This document shows, in pieces, positions 34,349 through 41,166 of a stretch of 46,404 nucleotides of DNA. Both the position numbers and the translations under genes were made by a program. This stretch comes from Oscillospiraceae bacterium (GTDB lineage Bacteria > Bacillota > Clostridia > UBA1381), in the NCBI GenBank assembly GCA_022509005.1, contig JAFLUC010000008.1, forward strand, positions 1-46,404, written 5' to 3'. Each line of letters begins with the position of its first letter. The stretch's first letter is position 1. Below the pieces are notes generated by a model that did not search any database, had not been told where the DNA came from, and saw only the letters and a list, made by a program, of their open reading frames with translations.

Positions 34349-35630
34349 TATAATTTTTTATTTCCGCTGTTACGGTAAATCTTGTTCTGTTATCCTGTGA
34401 CTGCGCCTTTATCGAGCCGCCGAATCCGTCACATAAACTTTTGGCTATTGCAAGCCCAAGCCCGTAACCGCCGCTTTCCCGTGCGCGGGATTTATCGGCT
34501 CTGTAAAACCGTTCAAACAGGTGCGGAATATCTTCATTGTTTATTGAGCCGTCATTTTCCACATAAAATACCGCTTTGCCGTCTGCTTCATCGAGTCTTA
34601 CATATACACTTCCGCCCGAAGGTGTATATTTTAATGCATTGTCTATAAGTATTAACACAACCTGTTTAAGAGCAGCAGACGATGCCATGATTTCTATATT
34701 CTCCGCTATATCATAGCTGAGATTTATATTATTCTCAAATGCGAAAGCCTCGGTTTCAAGCAGCGCATCATCGCATATTTCAGAAAACGAAACCTTTTGT
34801 AATGGCTGCTTTTCCTCATCTAATGCGGCATCAGCCTTAGCAAGACTCAGAAGATCATTTGTGAGTTGAGTCATCCTGTCAGTTTCATCCTTGATATATT
34901 CAAGCCATTTTATCTCTGCGTCTATTGTGCTGTCTCGTTTCGACAGCAGCACATCGGTATTCGCGCTTATGCTTGCAAGAGGCGTGCGAAGCTCATGCGA
35001 CGCGTCGGTAACGAACTGCTTCTGCTTATTATATGATTCCTCAACCGGCTTTATTGCTCTGTTCGCAATAATCAGACTTATAAGGAACGAAATTCCTATT
35101 GAAAGAATTCCGGCCGCACACAGAAGAAGTCCCGTAGTCAAGACTATCCGCTTTTCCGATTCGTTTTTTGTAAGGGCTATTATGTACCCGTTTTCAAATT
35201 CTACCCGCTTATACGCCCAGCTGTCTACGTCAAGCGTGATTGAACCGTCCGACTTGCCTGATGCGGCAATCTCCTTAAGCTTGTCGCTGTAATCCGGTTC
35301 CTCATCGAACATTGAACGCTTTGAAATAATATTTCCGCTTTTGTCACAATAAACGGAAATTTCCATCATAAAGGTGTCATTCCTTTTTCGCTCCATGTCC
35401 TCCGGTCTGTCGCCGGGCAGCTCACGAGGTCTGCCCTCCCGCCCGTTAAACGGATCGGGACGCATGATATCATTGCGGCACATTTCGATTGCTCTGTCAA
35501 GCCTTCTGCTTATATCATTTCTGACAGAAACATATGTGCTTATCCAAATTCCTCCGAGACATACTATTACAAATAAAATGATAATAATCATATTTGTAAA
35601 AAGCAGTCTGTTTTTCAGCTTTTTAAACAT
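34326..35630 (-). CDS. Sensor histidine kinase
   Basis: This 434-aa membrane kinase has two membrane helices (about 10-32 and 167-190) that enclose an extracytoplasmic sensor region of about 135 aa rich in Arg, Glu and Asp. The phosphoacceptor motif is DASHELRTPLASI, followed by an N box (LIDNALKYTP), an F-like segment (HLFERFYRADKSR) and a G box (GYGLGLAIAKSL). I see no clear HAMP domain; the second helix is joined to the dimerisation helix by a short linker. It follows the response regulator by 20 bases and pairs with it. The signal is unknown, and no target gene is adjacent. Confidence 0.92.
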   Translation of the reverse strand: MFKKLKNRLLFTNMIIIILFVIVCLGGIWISTYVSVRNDISRRLDRAIEMCRNDIMRPDPFNGREGRPRELPGDRPEDMERKRNDTFMMEISVYCDKSGNIISKRSMFDEEPDYSDKLKEIAASGKSDGSITLDVDSWAYKRVEFENGYIIALTKNESEKRIVLTTGLLLCAAGILSIGISFLISLIIANRAIKPVEESYNKQKQFVTDASHELRTPLASISANTDVLLSKRDSTIDAEIKWLEYIKDETDRMTQLTNDLLSLAKADAALDEEKQPLQKVSFSEICDDALLETEAFAFENNINLSYDIAENIEIMASSAALKQVVLILIDNALKYTPSGGSVYVRLDEADGKAVFYVENDGSINNEDIPHLFERFYRADKSRARESGGYGLGLAIAKSLCDGFGGSIKAQSQDNRTRFTVTAEIKNYIANTKKT

Positions 35631-35650
35631 ACCGTTTCTCCCGTGTACTA

Positions 35651-36325
35651 TTACACTGTTTCCAATTTATAACCTATACCTCTGACCGCCGTTATTTTCA
35701 CATCCGATTTTATACGTTTAAGCTTCTTTCTCAGAAATGACACATACACTTCAACATGATTTGCCTCAGCCTCCGAATCAAAGCCCCACAGCTTTTCTAT
35801 TATCTGCTCCTTTGAAGATATTATATTTTTATGTATTATAAGATATTCGAGAAGCTCACATTCCTTTCGCGTGAGAGTGATTTCCGCCGCGCCGCAGAAC
35901 AGTCTTAAATTTTGCGTGTCAAGGCTCGTTTTACCGCATGATAAGGATGACGGCTCAATGATTCCGCCGCGCCGCCTGCCCAATGCGCGAACGCGCGCAA
36001 GCAGCTCCTCGGTATTGAACGGCTTTGTGAGATAATCATCCGCGCCCGCGTCAAGACCGATCACCTTATCGGAGATTTCACCCTTTGCCGTAAGCATAAT
36101 CACCGGAACATTCATATTTTCACGGCGAAGCTCCTTCAGAATCGAAATACCGTCAATCTTTGGAAGCATGACATCAAGGATTATAACATCATATATCCCC
36201 GAAAGAGCATCGTCAAGCCCCGCTTCGCCGTCATTATCGCTGTCAACTGTATAATTCTGCTTCCGCAATAGCTGAACAAGTGCCTCGCACAGCCGTACTT
36301 CATCCTCTATAACAAGAATACGCAT
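35651..36325 (-). CDS. OmpR/PhoB-family response regulator
   Basis: This 224-aa protein has a receiver domain (about 1-118) with the acidic pocket IEDE, phosphoacceptor Asp in IILDVMLPKIDG, the Thr switch in VIMLTAKG and Lys in LTKPF. The C-terminal winged helix (about 125-222) includes LTRKECELLEYLI, the recognition-helix region EANHVEVYVSFLRKKL and VRGIGYKLE. It is the first gene of a two-gene operon with the sensor kinase and is divergent from htpG. It differs from WalR, because no WalH/I-type genes follow. Confidence 0.94.
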   Translation of the reverse strand: MRILVIEDEVRLCEALVQLLRKQNYTVDSDNDGEAGLDDALSGIYDVIILDVMLPKIDGISILKELRRENMNVPVIMLTAKGEISDKVIGLDAGADDYLTKPFNTEELLARVRALGRRRGGIIEPSSLSCGKTSLDTQNLRLFCGAAEITLTRKECELLEYLIIHKNIISSKEQIIEKLWGFDSEAEANHVEVYVSFLRKKLKRIKSDVKITAVRGIGYKLETV

Positions 36326-36359
36326 TATAAATATCCTCTCATTTGATTAGTTTTATCTC

Positions 36360-36388
36360 ATTATATCATACCATATATTATTTTTCAA
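36360..36388 (-). promoter_or_regulatory. Promoter of the two-component operon
   Basis: On the minus strand TTGAAA (36383-36388) and TATAAT (36360-36365) have a 17-base spacer, about 35 bases before the regulator ATG. Confidence 0.7.
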
Positions 36389-36412
36389 TAATTATGAATA
36401 AACTATAAATTA

Positions 36413-36439
36413 TTAGCACTCTCTTTAATCGAGTGCTAA
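36413..36439 (+). promoter_or_regulatory. CIRCE operator (HrcA site)
   Basis: TTAGCACTC, a 9-base spacer and GAGTGCTAA form a perfect CIRCE element. It lies 7 bases upstream of the -35 hexamer of the htpG promoter, so HrcA control of htpG is likely. It also lies upstream of the divergent two-component promoter. Confidence 0.93.
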
Positions 36440-36446
36440 TTTCTTG

Positions 36447-36475
36447 TTGACTTTTAGTCTTAACGGTGTTATAAT
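36447..36475 (+). promoter_or_regulatory. Promoter of htpG
   Basis: TTGACT (36447-36452) and TATAAT (36470-36475) have a 17-base spacer, 35 bases upstream of the ATG and directly downstream of the CIRCE element. Confidence 0.85.
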
Positions 36476-36510
36476 TTTTTTACAATAATTTGTAATAGGA
36501 GTGTTTTATT

Positions 36511-38346
36511 ATGGCAAAGGGAAATATTTCAGTAAATTCGGAAAACCTTTTCCCCATTATAAAAAAATGGTTATATTCAGATAAGGATATATTTTTAAGA
36601 GAGCTTGTTTCAAACGGCTGTGACGCTATAACCAAGTTCAAAAAGATAACGCTTTCGGGCGAGGCTGAGGCGGACGATAATTATAATGTAACTGTTACGG
36701 TTGACAAGGAAGCAAAGAAGCTTATCATAAGCGACAACGGTATCGGTATGACAGCGGATGAAATTGATAAGTATATCAATCAGATCGCGTTCTCGGGCGC
36801 AACGGAGTTCCTTGAAAAGTACAAGGACGAAAACGACGCCAACGCCCAGATCATAGGCCATTTCGGACTCGGCTTCTACAGCGCGTTTATGGTTTCGGAT
36901 TCGGTTGAGATCGATTCTCTTTCGTATCAGTCCGGCGCAAAGGCTGCAAAGTGGACATGCGACGGCAGCATGGAATTTGAGCTGAGTGACGGTGCACGCC
37001 GAGAGCGCGGTACTACTATCACGCTCAATATTGCAGAGGACAGCACGGAATTCCTCGAAATCTTCAAGGTTCGTGAGATTCTTAATAAATACTGCTCATT
37101 CCTGCCTGTTGAAGTATACCTTAAAGACTTAAACGAAAAGGAGCCTGAGGTTAAAGAGGGCGAAGAAAAGCAGGCACCGAAGCCGATCAACGAGATAAAT
37201 CCGCTCTGGATGAGAAAGCCTTCGGAATGTACTGATGAGGATTACAAGGAATTTTACAGAAACGTGTTCATGGACTTTAACGAACCACTGTTCTGGATTC
37301 ATCTTAATGTTGACTATCCGTTCAATCTCAAGGGTATTCTCTACTTCCCGAAAATCAATCATGAATTTTCCGGTATCGAGGGGCAGATCAAGCTGTTTAA
37401 TAACCAGGTGTTCGTTGCCGATAATGTAAAAGAGGTCATTCCTGAGTTCCTCATGCTCTTAAAGGGCGTAATCGATTGTCCTGATCTTCCGCTTAACGTA
37501 TCAAGAAGCTTCCTGCAGAATGACGGATATGTGAAGAAAATTTCAAACCATATCACGCGTAAGGTTGCGGACAAGCTTGTTAACCTTTATAAGAACGACA
37601 AGGAAAACTATGAGAAATACTGGGAGGATATAAATATCTTCGTCAAGTACGGATGTATACGTGATGAAAAATTCTTTGAAAAGGTTAAGGACGCTGTAAT
37701 CTATAAGGATCTTGACGGCAAATATGTAACGCTTCCCGATTTCACGGAAGGCAAGGAAAAGGCCGATGTTTACTATGTGTCCGACCCTAAGCAGCAGTCA
37801 CAGTATATAAATATGTTCAAGGAGCAGGGACTTAACGCGGTAGAGCTTCCTACAATAATGGATACTCACTTAATTTCATTCCTTGAAATGAAAAATCCTG
37901 ATATCAAGTTCAAGCGTATCGACTCGGCGCTTTCGGATATCGCAGATGAAGCCGATGCGGATGATGAAAAGAACAAGGCGCTTGTTGAATCGTTTAAGGC
38001 GGAGCTTAATGATGACAGCCTTAAAATCGAGGTACAGAAGCTTAAAAACACGGCTGTTCCGGCAGTTATACTGCTCAGTGAGGAATCCCGCCGTATGCAG
38101 GATATGTATAAGAGCTACGGTCAGCAGTTTGCCGGTATGGCGGATATGTTCCATGACGAGTTCACGCTTGTTATAAACAGCTCAAACGAGCTTATCCAAA
38201 AGCTCGATACGCTGAGTGACGACACAAAGGCGCTTGTTATAAACCATGTTTATGATCTTGCAAAGATCTCACACAGTCCGCTTGATGCAGAGCAGATGAG
38301 CAAGTTCATTGCCCGCTCAAATGAATTGTTGAGCAGATTATTCTAA
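36511..38346 (+). CDS. htpG: Hsp90 chaperone HtpG
   Basis: This 611-aa protein is a bacterial Hsp90. The N-terminal ATPase domain has FLRELVSNGCDAITK, DNGIGMTADEI and the lid region GHFGLGFYSAFMV. The middle domain contains NVSRSFLQND with the catalytic Arg loop, and the C-terminal dimerisation domain ends the protein. It lacks the eukaryotic charged linker and MEEVD tail, as expected, although there is a moderate Glu/Lys-rich insertion at about 206-222. TAGGAG precedes the ATG. The operator and promoter upstream point to heat-shock control by HrcA. A terminator follows, so it is monocistronic. Confidence 0.96.
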   Translation: MAKGNISVNSENLFPIIKKWLYSDKDIFLRELVSNGCDAITKFKKITLSGEAEADDNYNVTVTVDKEAKKLIISDNGIGMTADEIDKYINQIAFSGATEFLEKYKDENDANAQIIGHFGLGFYSAFMVSDSVEIDSLSYQSGAKAAKWTCDGSMEFELSDGARRERGTTITLNIAEDSTEFLEIFKVREILNKYCSFLPVEVYLKDLNEKEPEVKEGEEKQAPKPINEINPLWMRKPSECTDEDYKEFYRNVFMDFNEPLFWIHLNVDYPFNLKGILYFPKINHEFSGIEGQIKLFNNQVFVADNVKEVIPEFLMLLKGVIDCPDLPLNVSRSFLQNDGYVKKISNHITRKVADKLVNLYKNDKENYEKYWEDINIFVKYGCIRDEKFFEKVKDAVIYKDLDGKYVTLPDFTEGKEKADVYYVSDPKQQSQYINMFKEQGLNAVELPTIMDTHLISFLEMKNPDIKFKRIDSALSDIADEADADDEKNKALVESFKAELNDDSLKIEVQKLKNTAVPAVILLSEESRRMQDMYKSYGQQFAGMADMFHDEFTLVINSSNELIQKLDTLSDDTKALVINHVYDLAKISHSPLDAEQMSKFIARSNELLSRLF

Positions 38347-38359
38347 TTTTAAATTTCAG

Positions 38360-38390
38360 CAGTCGGGAGAAAATCTCCCGGCTGTTTTTA
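38360..38390 (+). terminator. Terminator of htpG
   Basis: The stem CAGTCGGGAGA / TCTCCCGGCTG with an AAA loop is followed by a T-run, 14 bases after the stop. Confidence 0.9.
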
Positions 38391-38485
38391 TCTCTACACA
38401 GAATTGCCCATCTTTACCATATCCGAACAAATATTACATATTTTTATCCCATTTTTAAATCGAACTTACATAATTACATATAAAC

Positions 38486-38514
38486 TTGAAGCAGTTATTC
38501 TTTTATGCTAAAAT
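38486..38514 (+). promoter_or_regulatory. Promoter candidate of the Spo0A-type gene
   Basis: TTGAAG (38486-38491) and TAAAAT (38509-38514) have a 17-base spacer. A start of transcription near 38521 would include the whole structured leader at 38536-38620. Confidence 0.6.
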
Positions 38515-38535
38515 ATCTCATATACTAAAAGTATA

Positions 38536-38620
38536 GGCTGGTCGCAAGCTACTGTGCTGTTGCTGCGCAACGCGTGCTGTTGCTGCGCAACGCAATAGCT
38601 GCTCGCCCATGCATCCTGGG
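38536..38620 (+). promoter_or_regulatory. Putative structured 5' leader, copy B (upstream of the Spo0A-type gene)
   Basis: GGCTGGTCGC (38536-38545) and GCTGCTCGCC plus CATGCATCCTGGG (38598-38620) are identical to the blocks of copy A at 12975-13018. The inner part differs: 52 bases instead of 11, mostly two exact copies of a 20-base unit. The leader ends 23 bases before the ATG. The preserved blocks and divergent centre indicate selection on a structure with a tolerant loop. The class is not one I know. Confidence 0.6.
38554..38593 (+). repeat. Two exact 20-bp tandem repeats in the leader loop
   Basis: GTGCTGTTGCTGCGCAACGC occurs twice without a gap. Each unit can form its own hairpin (GTTGC-TGC-GCAAC). 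It enlarges the variable tip of the leader compared with copy A. Confidence 0.95.
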
Positions 38621-38643
38621 TATAGGAAAGGAATGAATAAACA

Positions 38644-39426
38644 ATGGACAATCGTAAATCAATGCTTATAATTGATGATGATGAGAAGTACGCTGCGGAG
38701 CTTACATCACACGCGCGTTTATGCGGTGATTTTCTTGATGTATCATACGCGCTCGACGGCGAGGAAGGCTTCAGGATGTTTCAGCTTCTTAAACCGGATA
38801 TAATTATTCTTGACGCTGTAATGCCTAAGCTGGACGGAATAGGATTTTTGCGCAGACTAAAAAACTTCAGCAATAAAAAGAAACCTGTAATTATAATGAA
38901 CTCACACTCCCAACTCACAAGCCTTCTGCGCACCGCTGCAGAATACGGTATAGATTATTTTATGGTCAAGCCGCAGTCATACCGGGAAATATGCCGGACG
39001 GTATATGATTTTACTGCTGAATCTGAGGCAGCAGACAATAATATATCCGACAGCAAAACAGACGAGCTGGAAAAGAATGTTACGCTGTTTCTGCGTAAGC
39101 TCGGAATTCCGGCACATCTTAGCGGGTATCGCTACATACGCTCCGCAATAATGATGACAAGCAACGACCTCAGTCTGCTTTCACCTATCACAAAGAAGCT
39201 TTATCCGATGATCGCAGACACATATAAAACAACCAAATGCTGTGTTGAACGCGCCATGCGCCATGCGATAGGAGTGTCATGGAAACGCGGAAATAAGAAG
39301 CTTTTAAACGATATTTTCGGCTATTCCTCCGATAACCACTCTATAGAACGACCTACAAACTCGGAATATCTGGCAATGGCGGTTGATGATTTCCGGCTCA
39401 GAGTTAAACACGGAATGCTTCAATAA
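38644..39426 (+). CDS. spo0A: Spo0A-type sporulation response regulator
   Basis: This 260-aa protein has a receiver domain with the DDD pocket, phosphoacceptor D57 in IIILDAVMPKLDG, a Ser switch region (MNSHS) and Lys in MVKPQ. The C-terminal Spo0A DNA-binding domain is unmistakable: LRKLGIPAHLSGYRYIRSAI, LLSPITKKLYPMIADTY, the recognition helix TTKCCVERAMRHAIGVSW and the late KxPTNSEY-like segment ERPTNSEYLAMAVD. Spo0A is the master regulator of sporulation and also controls biofilm genes in Bacillus. The usual neighbour spoIVB is absent, so this may be a relocated or second copy. AAAGGAATG lies upstream of the ATG, after the structured leader. Confidence 0.9.
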   Translation: MDNRKSMLIIDDDEKYAAELTSHARLCGDFLDVSYALDGEEGFRMFQLLKPDIIILDAVMPKLDGIGFLRRLKNFSNKKKPVIIMNSHSQLTSLLRTAAEYGIDYFMVKPQSYREICRTVYDFTAESEAADNNISDSKTDELEKNVTLFLRKLGIPAHLSGYRYIRSAIMMTSNDLSLLSPITKKLYPMIADTYKTTKCCVERAMRHAIGVSWKRGNKKLLNDIFGYSSDNHSIERPTNSEYLAMAVDDFRLRVKHGMLQ

Positions 39427-39430
39427 AGAT

Positions 39431-39474
39431 AAAAATTCCCGATACAGACAATTTATCTGTATCGGGAATTTTTT
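39431..39474. terminator. Bidirectional terminator between spo0A and the NlpC/P60 gene
   Basis: A near-perfect 18-bp stem (AAAAATTCCCGATACAGA / TCTGTATCGGGAATTTTT) with a 7-base loop has A- and T-runs on both sides, suiting the convergent genes. Confidence 0.9.
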
Positions 39475-39504
39475 GTTTAATAACAAAGCAGATTATTTAT
39501 TTTC

Positions 39505-40755
39505 TTACCATACACGTACCGCACCCGCATAGTGTGATAAACGATATGATGTGTTGATTGATGAGATCTTAACAACATCACCTGTCTGCGGAGCGTGTAT
39601 CATGTTTCCGTTGCCCACATAGATACCTACGTGACTTACGCCGCCGCCGTTTGAGAAGAATACAAGGTCTCCCGGCTGGAGATTCTCACGGCTTACGTAT
39701 CTGCCGGCACCTCTCTGCGAAGCGGCAACTCTCGGTACCGAGATACCGTTAGCACGGCATGCATACTGAACAAGACCGCTGCAGTCAAAGCCTGCCGGGC
39801 TTGTTCCACCCCATACATACGGGGTGCCGAGATATTTCATGGCGGTATTTACAATGCCCTGACCGCCGCCCTTGCCTGATGAAACTGCCGCTGGTGCTGA
39901 TGCTGATGCTGATGTATCAGTAATCGAATAGCGTGATGAAGCCTTCGCCGCATTTGCTTTGGCAATCCGTTCCTGGCGCTCTGCTTCCAGCTTCTCGGCA
40001 GCAACCCTCTTCTGCTCTTCTGTTACTGTCTGCTTTTCGATCCACTCGCCCGTTGTTTCTATACCTGAGTTAATAACATAACCCTCTGTATAGTCATTTC
40101 CATATATAATCTTTGTATACTCGCCTTCTGTGCCTACAATTATGATATTATCGCCGTCATTTACAAGACCTACGCTTGCGGCATCCTGACTGCCTGACGC
40201 TCTTACCGTGAGTCCGCTTGTAGCCGAAACGCTCGCCTTCTTATAATGATCGTACTGCATAGCAGAGTCCTGAGCCTCTGCCTTATCAAGCGTTACATAG
40301 CTGCTCTCAACATAGCCCGCCTGACCGTTATCCATGATTTTATACCAACCATCGGTGCTCTCAAGAACCTCTACCTGGTCTGCACCGTTAATTGTTCCTA
40401 TAACCTCCGCCTCATCGCTCGGATTGCTTCTGAGCTGGGTCGAACCTGTTACATTTGCATATCCTAAAGTAAGATAACTCTTTTCAGCTATCGCCTGTTC
40501 GGTTTCCGCATCAATGGGATCATCCGATTCCTCAGTGCTTTCGAGCTCCTCTTCTGTGCTCGGCAACGCAACAGCTATACTTCCTGATTCATCCTCAGTA
40601 CTTGTAATAGTCATGCTATGAACCTGACTTGCAGAGCTTATCTTTGCATCACGTTCACTTTTTTTAGCAGACATATCCGACACCTGAAAAAAGCTAAGCG
40701 TTCCTACCATTACAATAGCAGCTATTGCAATAATAGTGTGCTTTAAATTTCTCAT
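39505..40755 (-). CDS. SH3-domain NlpC/P60 cell-wall hydrolase
   Basis: The protein is 416 aa from the preferred start. It has an N-terminal signal or membrane helix (HTIIAIAAIVMVGTLSFF), two bacterial SH3 domains (about 95-150 and 170-235), an Ala/Glu/Lys-rich coiled linker and a C-terminal NlpC/P60 domain. The catalytic set is Cys in GFDCSGLVQYA, His in SHVGIYVG and a second His in MIHAP. Such enzymes cut the D-Glu to diamino-acid bond of wall peptides. I chose the ATG at 40755 because AGGAGG lies 9 bases upstream; the frame is open a further 11 codons. Its promoter and WalR-like boxes lie upstream. Confidence 0.92.
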   Translation of the reverse strand: MRNLKHTIIAIAAIVMVGTLSFFQVSDMSAKKSERDAKISSASQVHSMTITSTEDESGSIAVALPSTEEELESTEESDDPIDAETEQAIAEKSYLTLGYANVTGSTQLRSNPSDEAEVIGTINGADQVEVLESTDGWYKIMDNGQAGYVESSYVTLDKAEAQDSAMQYDHYKKASVSATSGLTVRASGSQDAASVGLVNDGDNIIIVGTEGEYTKIIYGNDYTEGYVINSGIETTGEWIEKQTVTEEQKRVAAEKLEAERQERIAKANAAKASSRYSITDTSASASAPAAVSSGKGGGQGIVNTAMKYLGTPYVWGGTSPAGFDCSGLVQYACRANGISVPRVAASQRGAGRYVSRENLQPGDLVFFSNGGGVSHVGIYVGNGNMIHAPQTGDVVKISSINTSYRLSHYAGAVRVW

Positions 40756-40820
40756 TACTAAAAACCTCCTAAGTTGTAATATTACCAAGATAACACTGAT
40801 ATTACTTATTTTTCAGAAAT

Positions 40821-40837
40821 GTTACTGAATTATTACA
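40821..40837 (-). promoter_or_regulatory. WalR-like box near the NlpC/P60 transcription start
   Basis: Read on the minus strand this is TGTAAT, 5 bases, AGTAAC: one mismatch to the WalR consensus TGTWAH-N5-TGTWAH. It sits 5 bases downstream of the -10 hexamer, so bound WalR would overlap the start of transcription. Confidence 0.5.
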
Positions 40838-40842
40838 GATAG

Positions 40843-40871
40843 ATTATACAACAATTATCTTGGTTTGTCAA
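40843..40871 (-). promoter_or_regulatory. Promoter of the NlpC/P60 gene
   Basis: On the minus strand TTGACA (40866-40871) and TATAAT (40843-40848) are consensus hexamers with a 17-base spacer, about 88 bases before the ATG. Confidence 0.85.
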
Positions 40872-40930
40872 CCTTTTTTTCAAAAAAATCGGAACTTTTG
40901 TAATAAAATTGCAATAAAATATGATTTTAT

Positions 40931-40947
40931 TGTAACATTCCTGTAAC
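40931..40947 (+). promoter_or_regulatory. WalR-like box
   Basis: TGTAAC-ATTCC-TGTAAC matches the WalR (YycF) consensus TGTWAH-N5-TGTWAH exactly. It lies about 60 bases upstream of the NlpC/P60 -35 hexamer, in the opposite orientation to that gene. Confidence 0.65.
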
Positions 40948-41033
40948 ATTCCGATAGTTTAATGATAGTTTAACACTATTTTTATCTCCTTAATATGTTT
41001 TGAGACCATGCAAAGTTACAATATTTTTCTTAT

Positions 41034-41050
41034 GTTACAGTTATGTTACA
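41034..41050 (-). promoter_or_regulatory. WalR-like box
   Basis: On the minus strand TGTAAC-ATAAC-TGTAAC matches the WalR consensus exactly. It lies 45 bases upstream of the comEC -35 hexamer. Confidence 0.65.
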
Positions 41051-41094
41051 GACAGGTTTCATAAATGTATCCCCGGCGCAGCACCGATTATCTA

Positions 41095-41123
41095 TTGAAA
41101 TTCATGCGTCCGTATGCTATAAT
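41095..41123 (+). promoter_or_regulatory. Promoter of comEC
   Basis: TTGAAA (41095-41100) and TATAAT (41118-41123) have a 17-base spacer, 43 bases before the ATG. Confidence 0.8.
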
Positions 41124-41166
41124 TAATGTAGAAAATACTTAAGAAAATATTAGCAGGTAATCGGAT

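Larger units (their letters stand above)
40756..41166. other. Divergent regulatory region between the NlpC/P60 gene and comEC
   Basis: This 411-base gap holds promoters for both genes, three WalR-like direct repeats and an inverted repeat (ACCAAGATAA at 40784-40793, TTATCTTGGT at 40855-40864) that spans the NlpC/P60 promoter. I see no c-di-AMP (ydaO) riboswitch and no reading frame. Confidence 0.7.

Noticed and set aside
35651..36325. Response regulator as WalR, to explain the WalR-like boxes
   Set aside because: It is an OmpR-type regulator but is paired with a two-helix kinase lacking the HAMP/PAS layout of WalK and has no walH/walI/walJ genes nearby.
38536..38620. c-di-GMP-I (GEMM) riboswitch, suggested by GGTCGCAAGCTAC
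   Set aside because: The other conserved GEMM parts (such as GCACAGGGCAAACC) are missing, and this string lies in the non-conserved loop and is absent from copy A.
40756..41166. c-di-AMP (ydaO) riboswitch before the NlpC/P60 gene
   Set aside because: Such genes often have one, but the leader here is only about 80 nt and lacks the conserved ydaO blocks.
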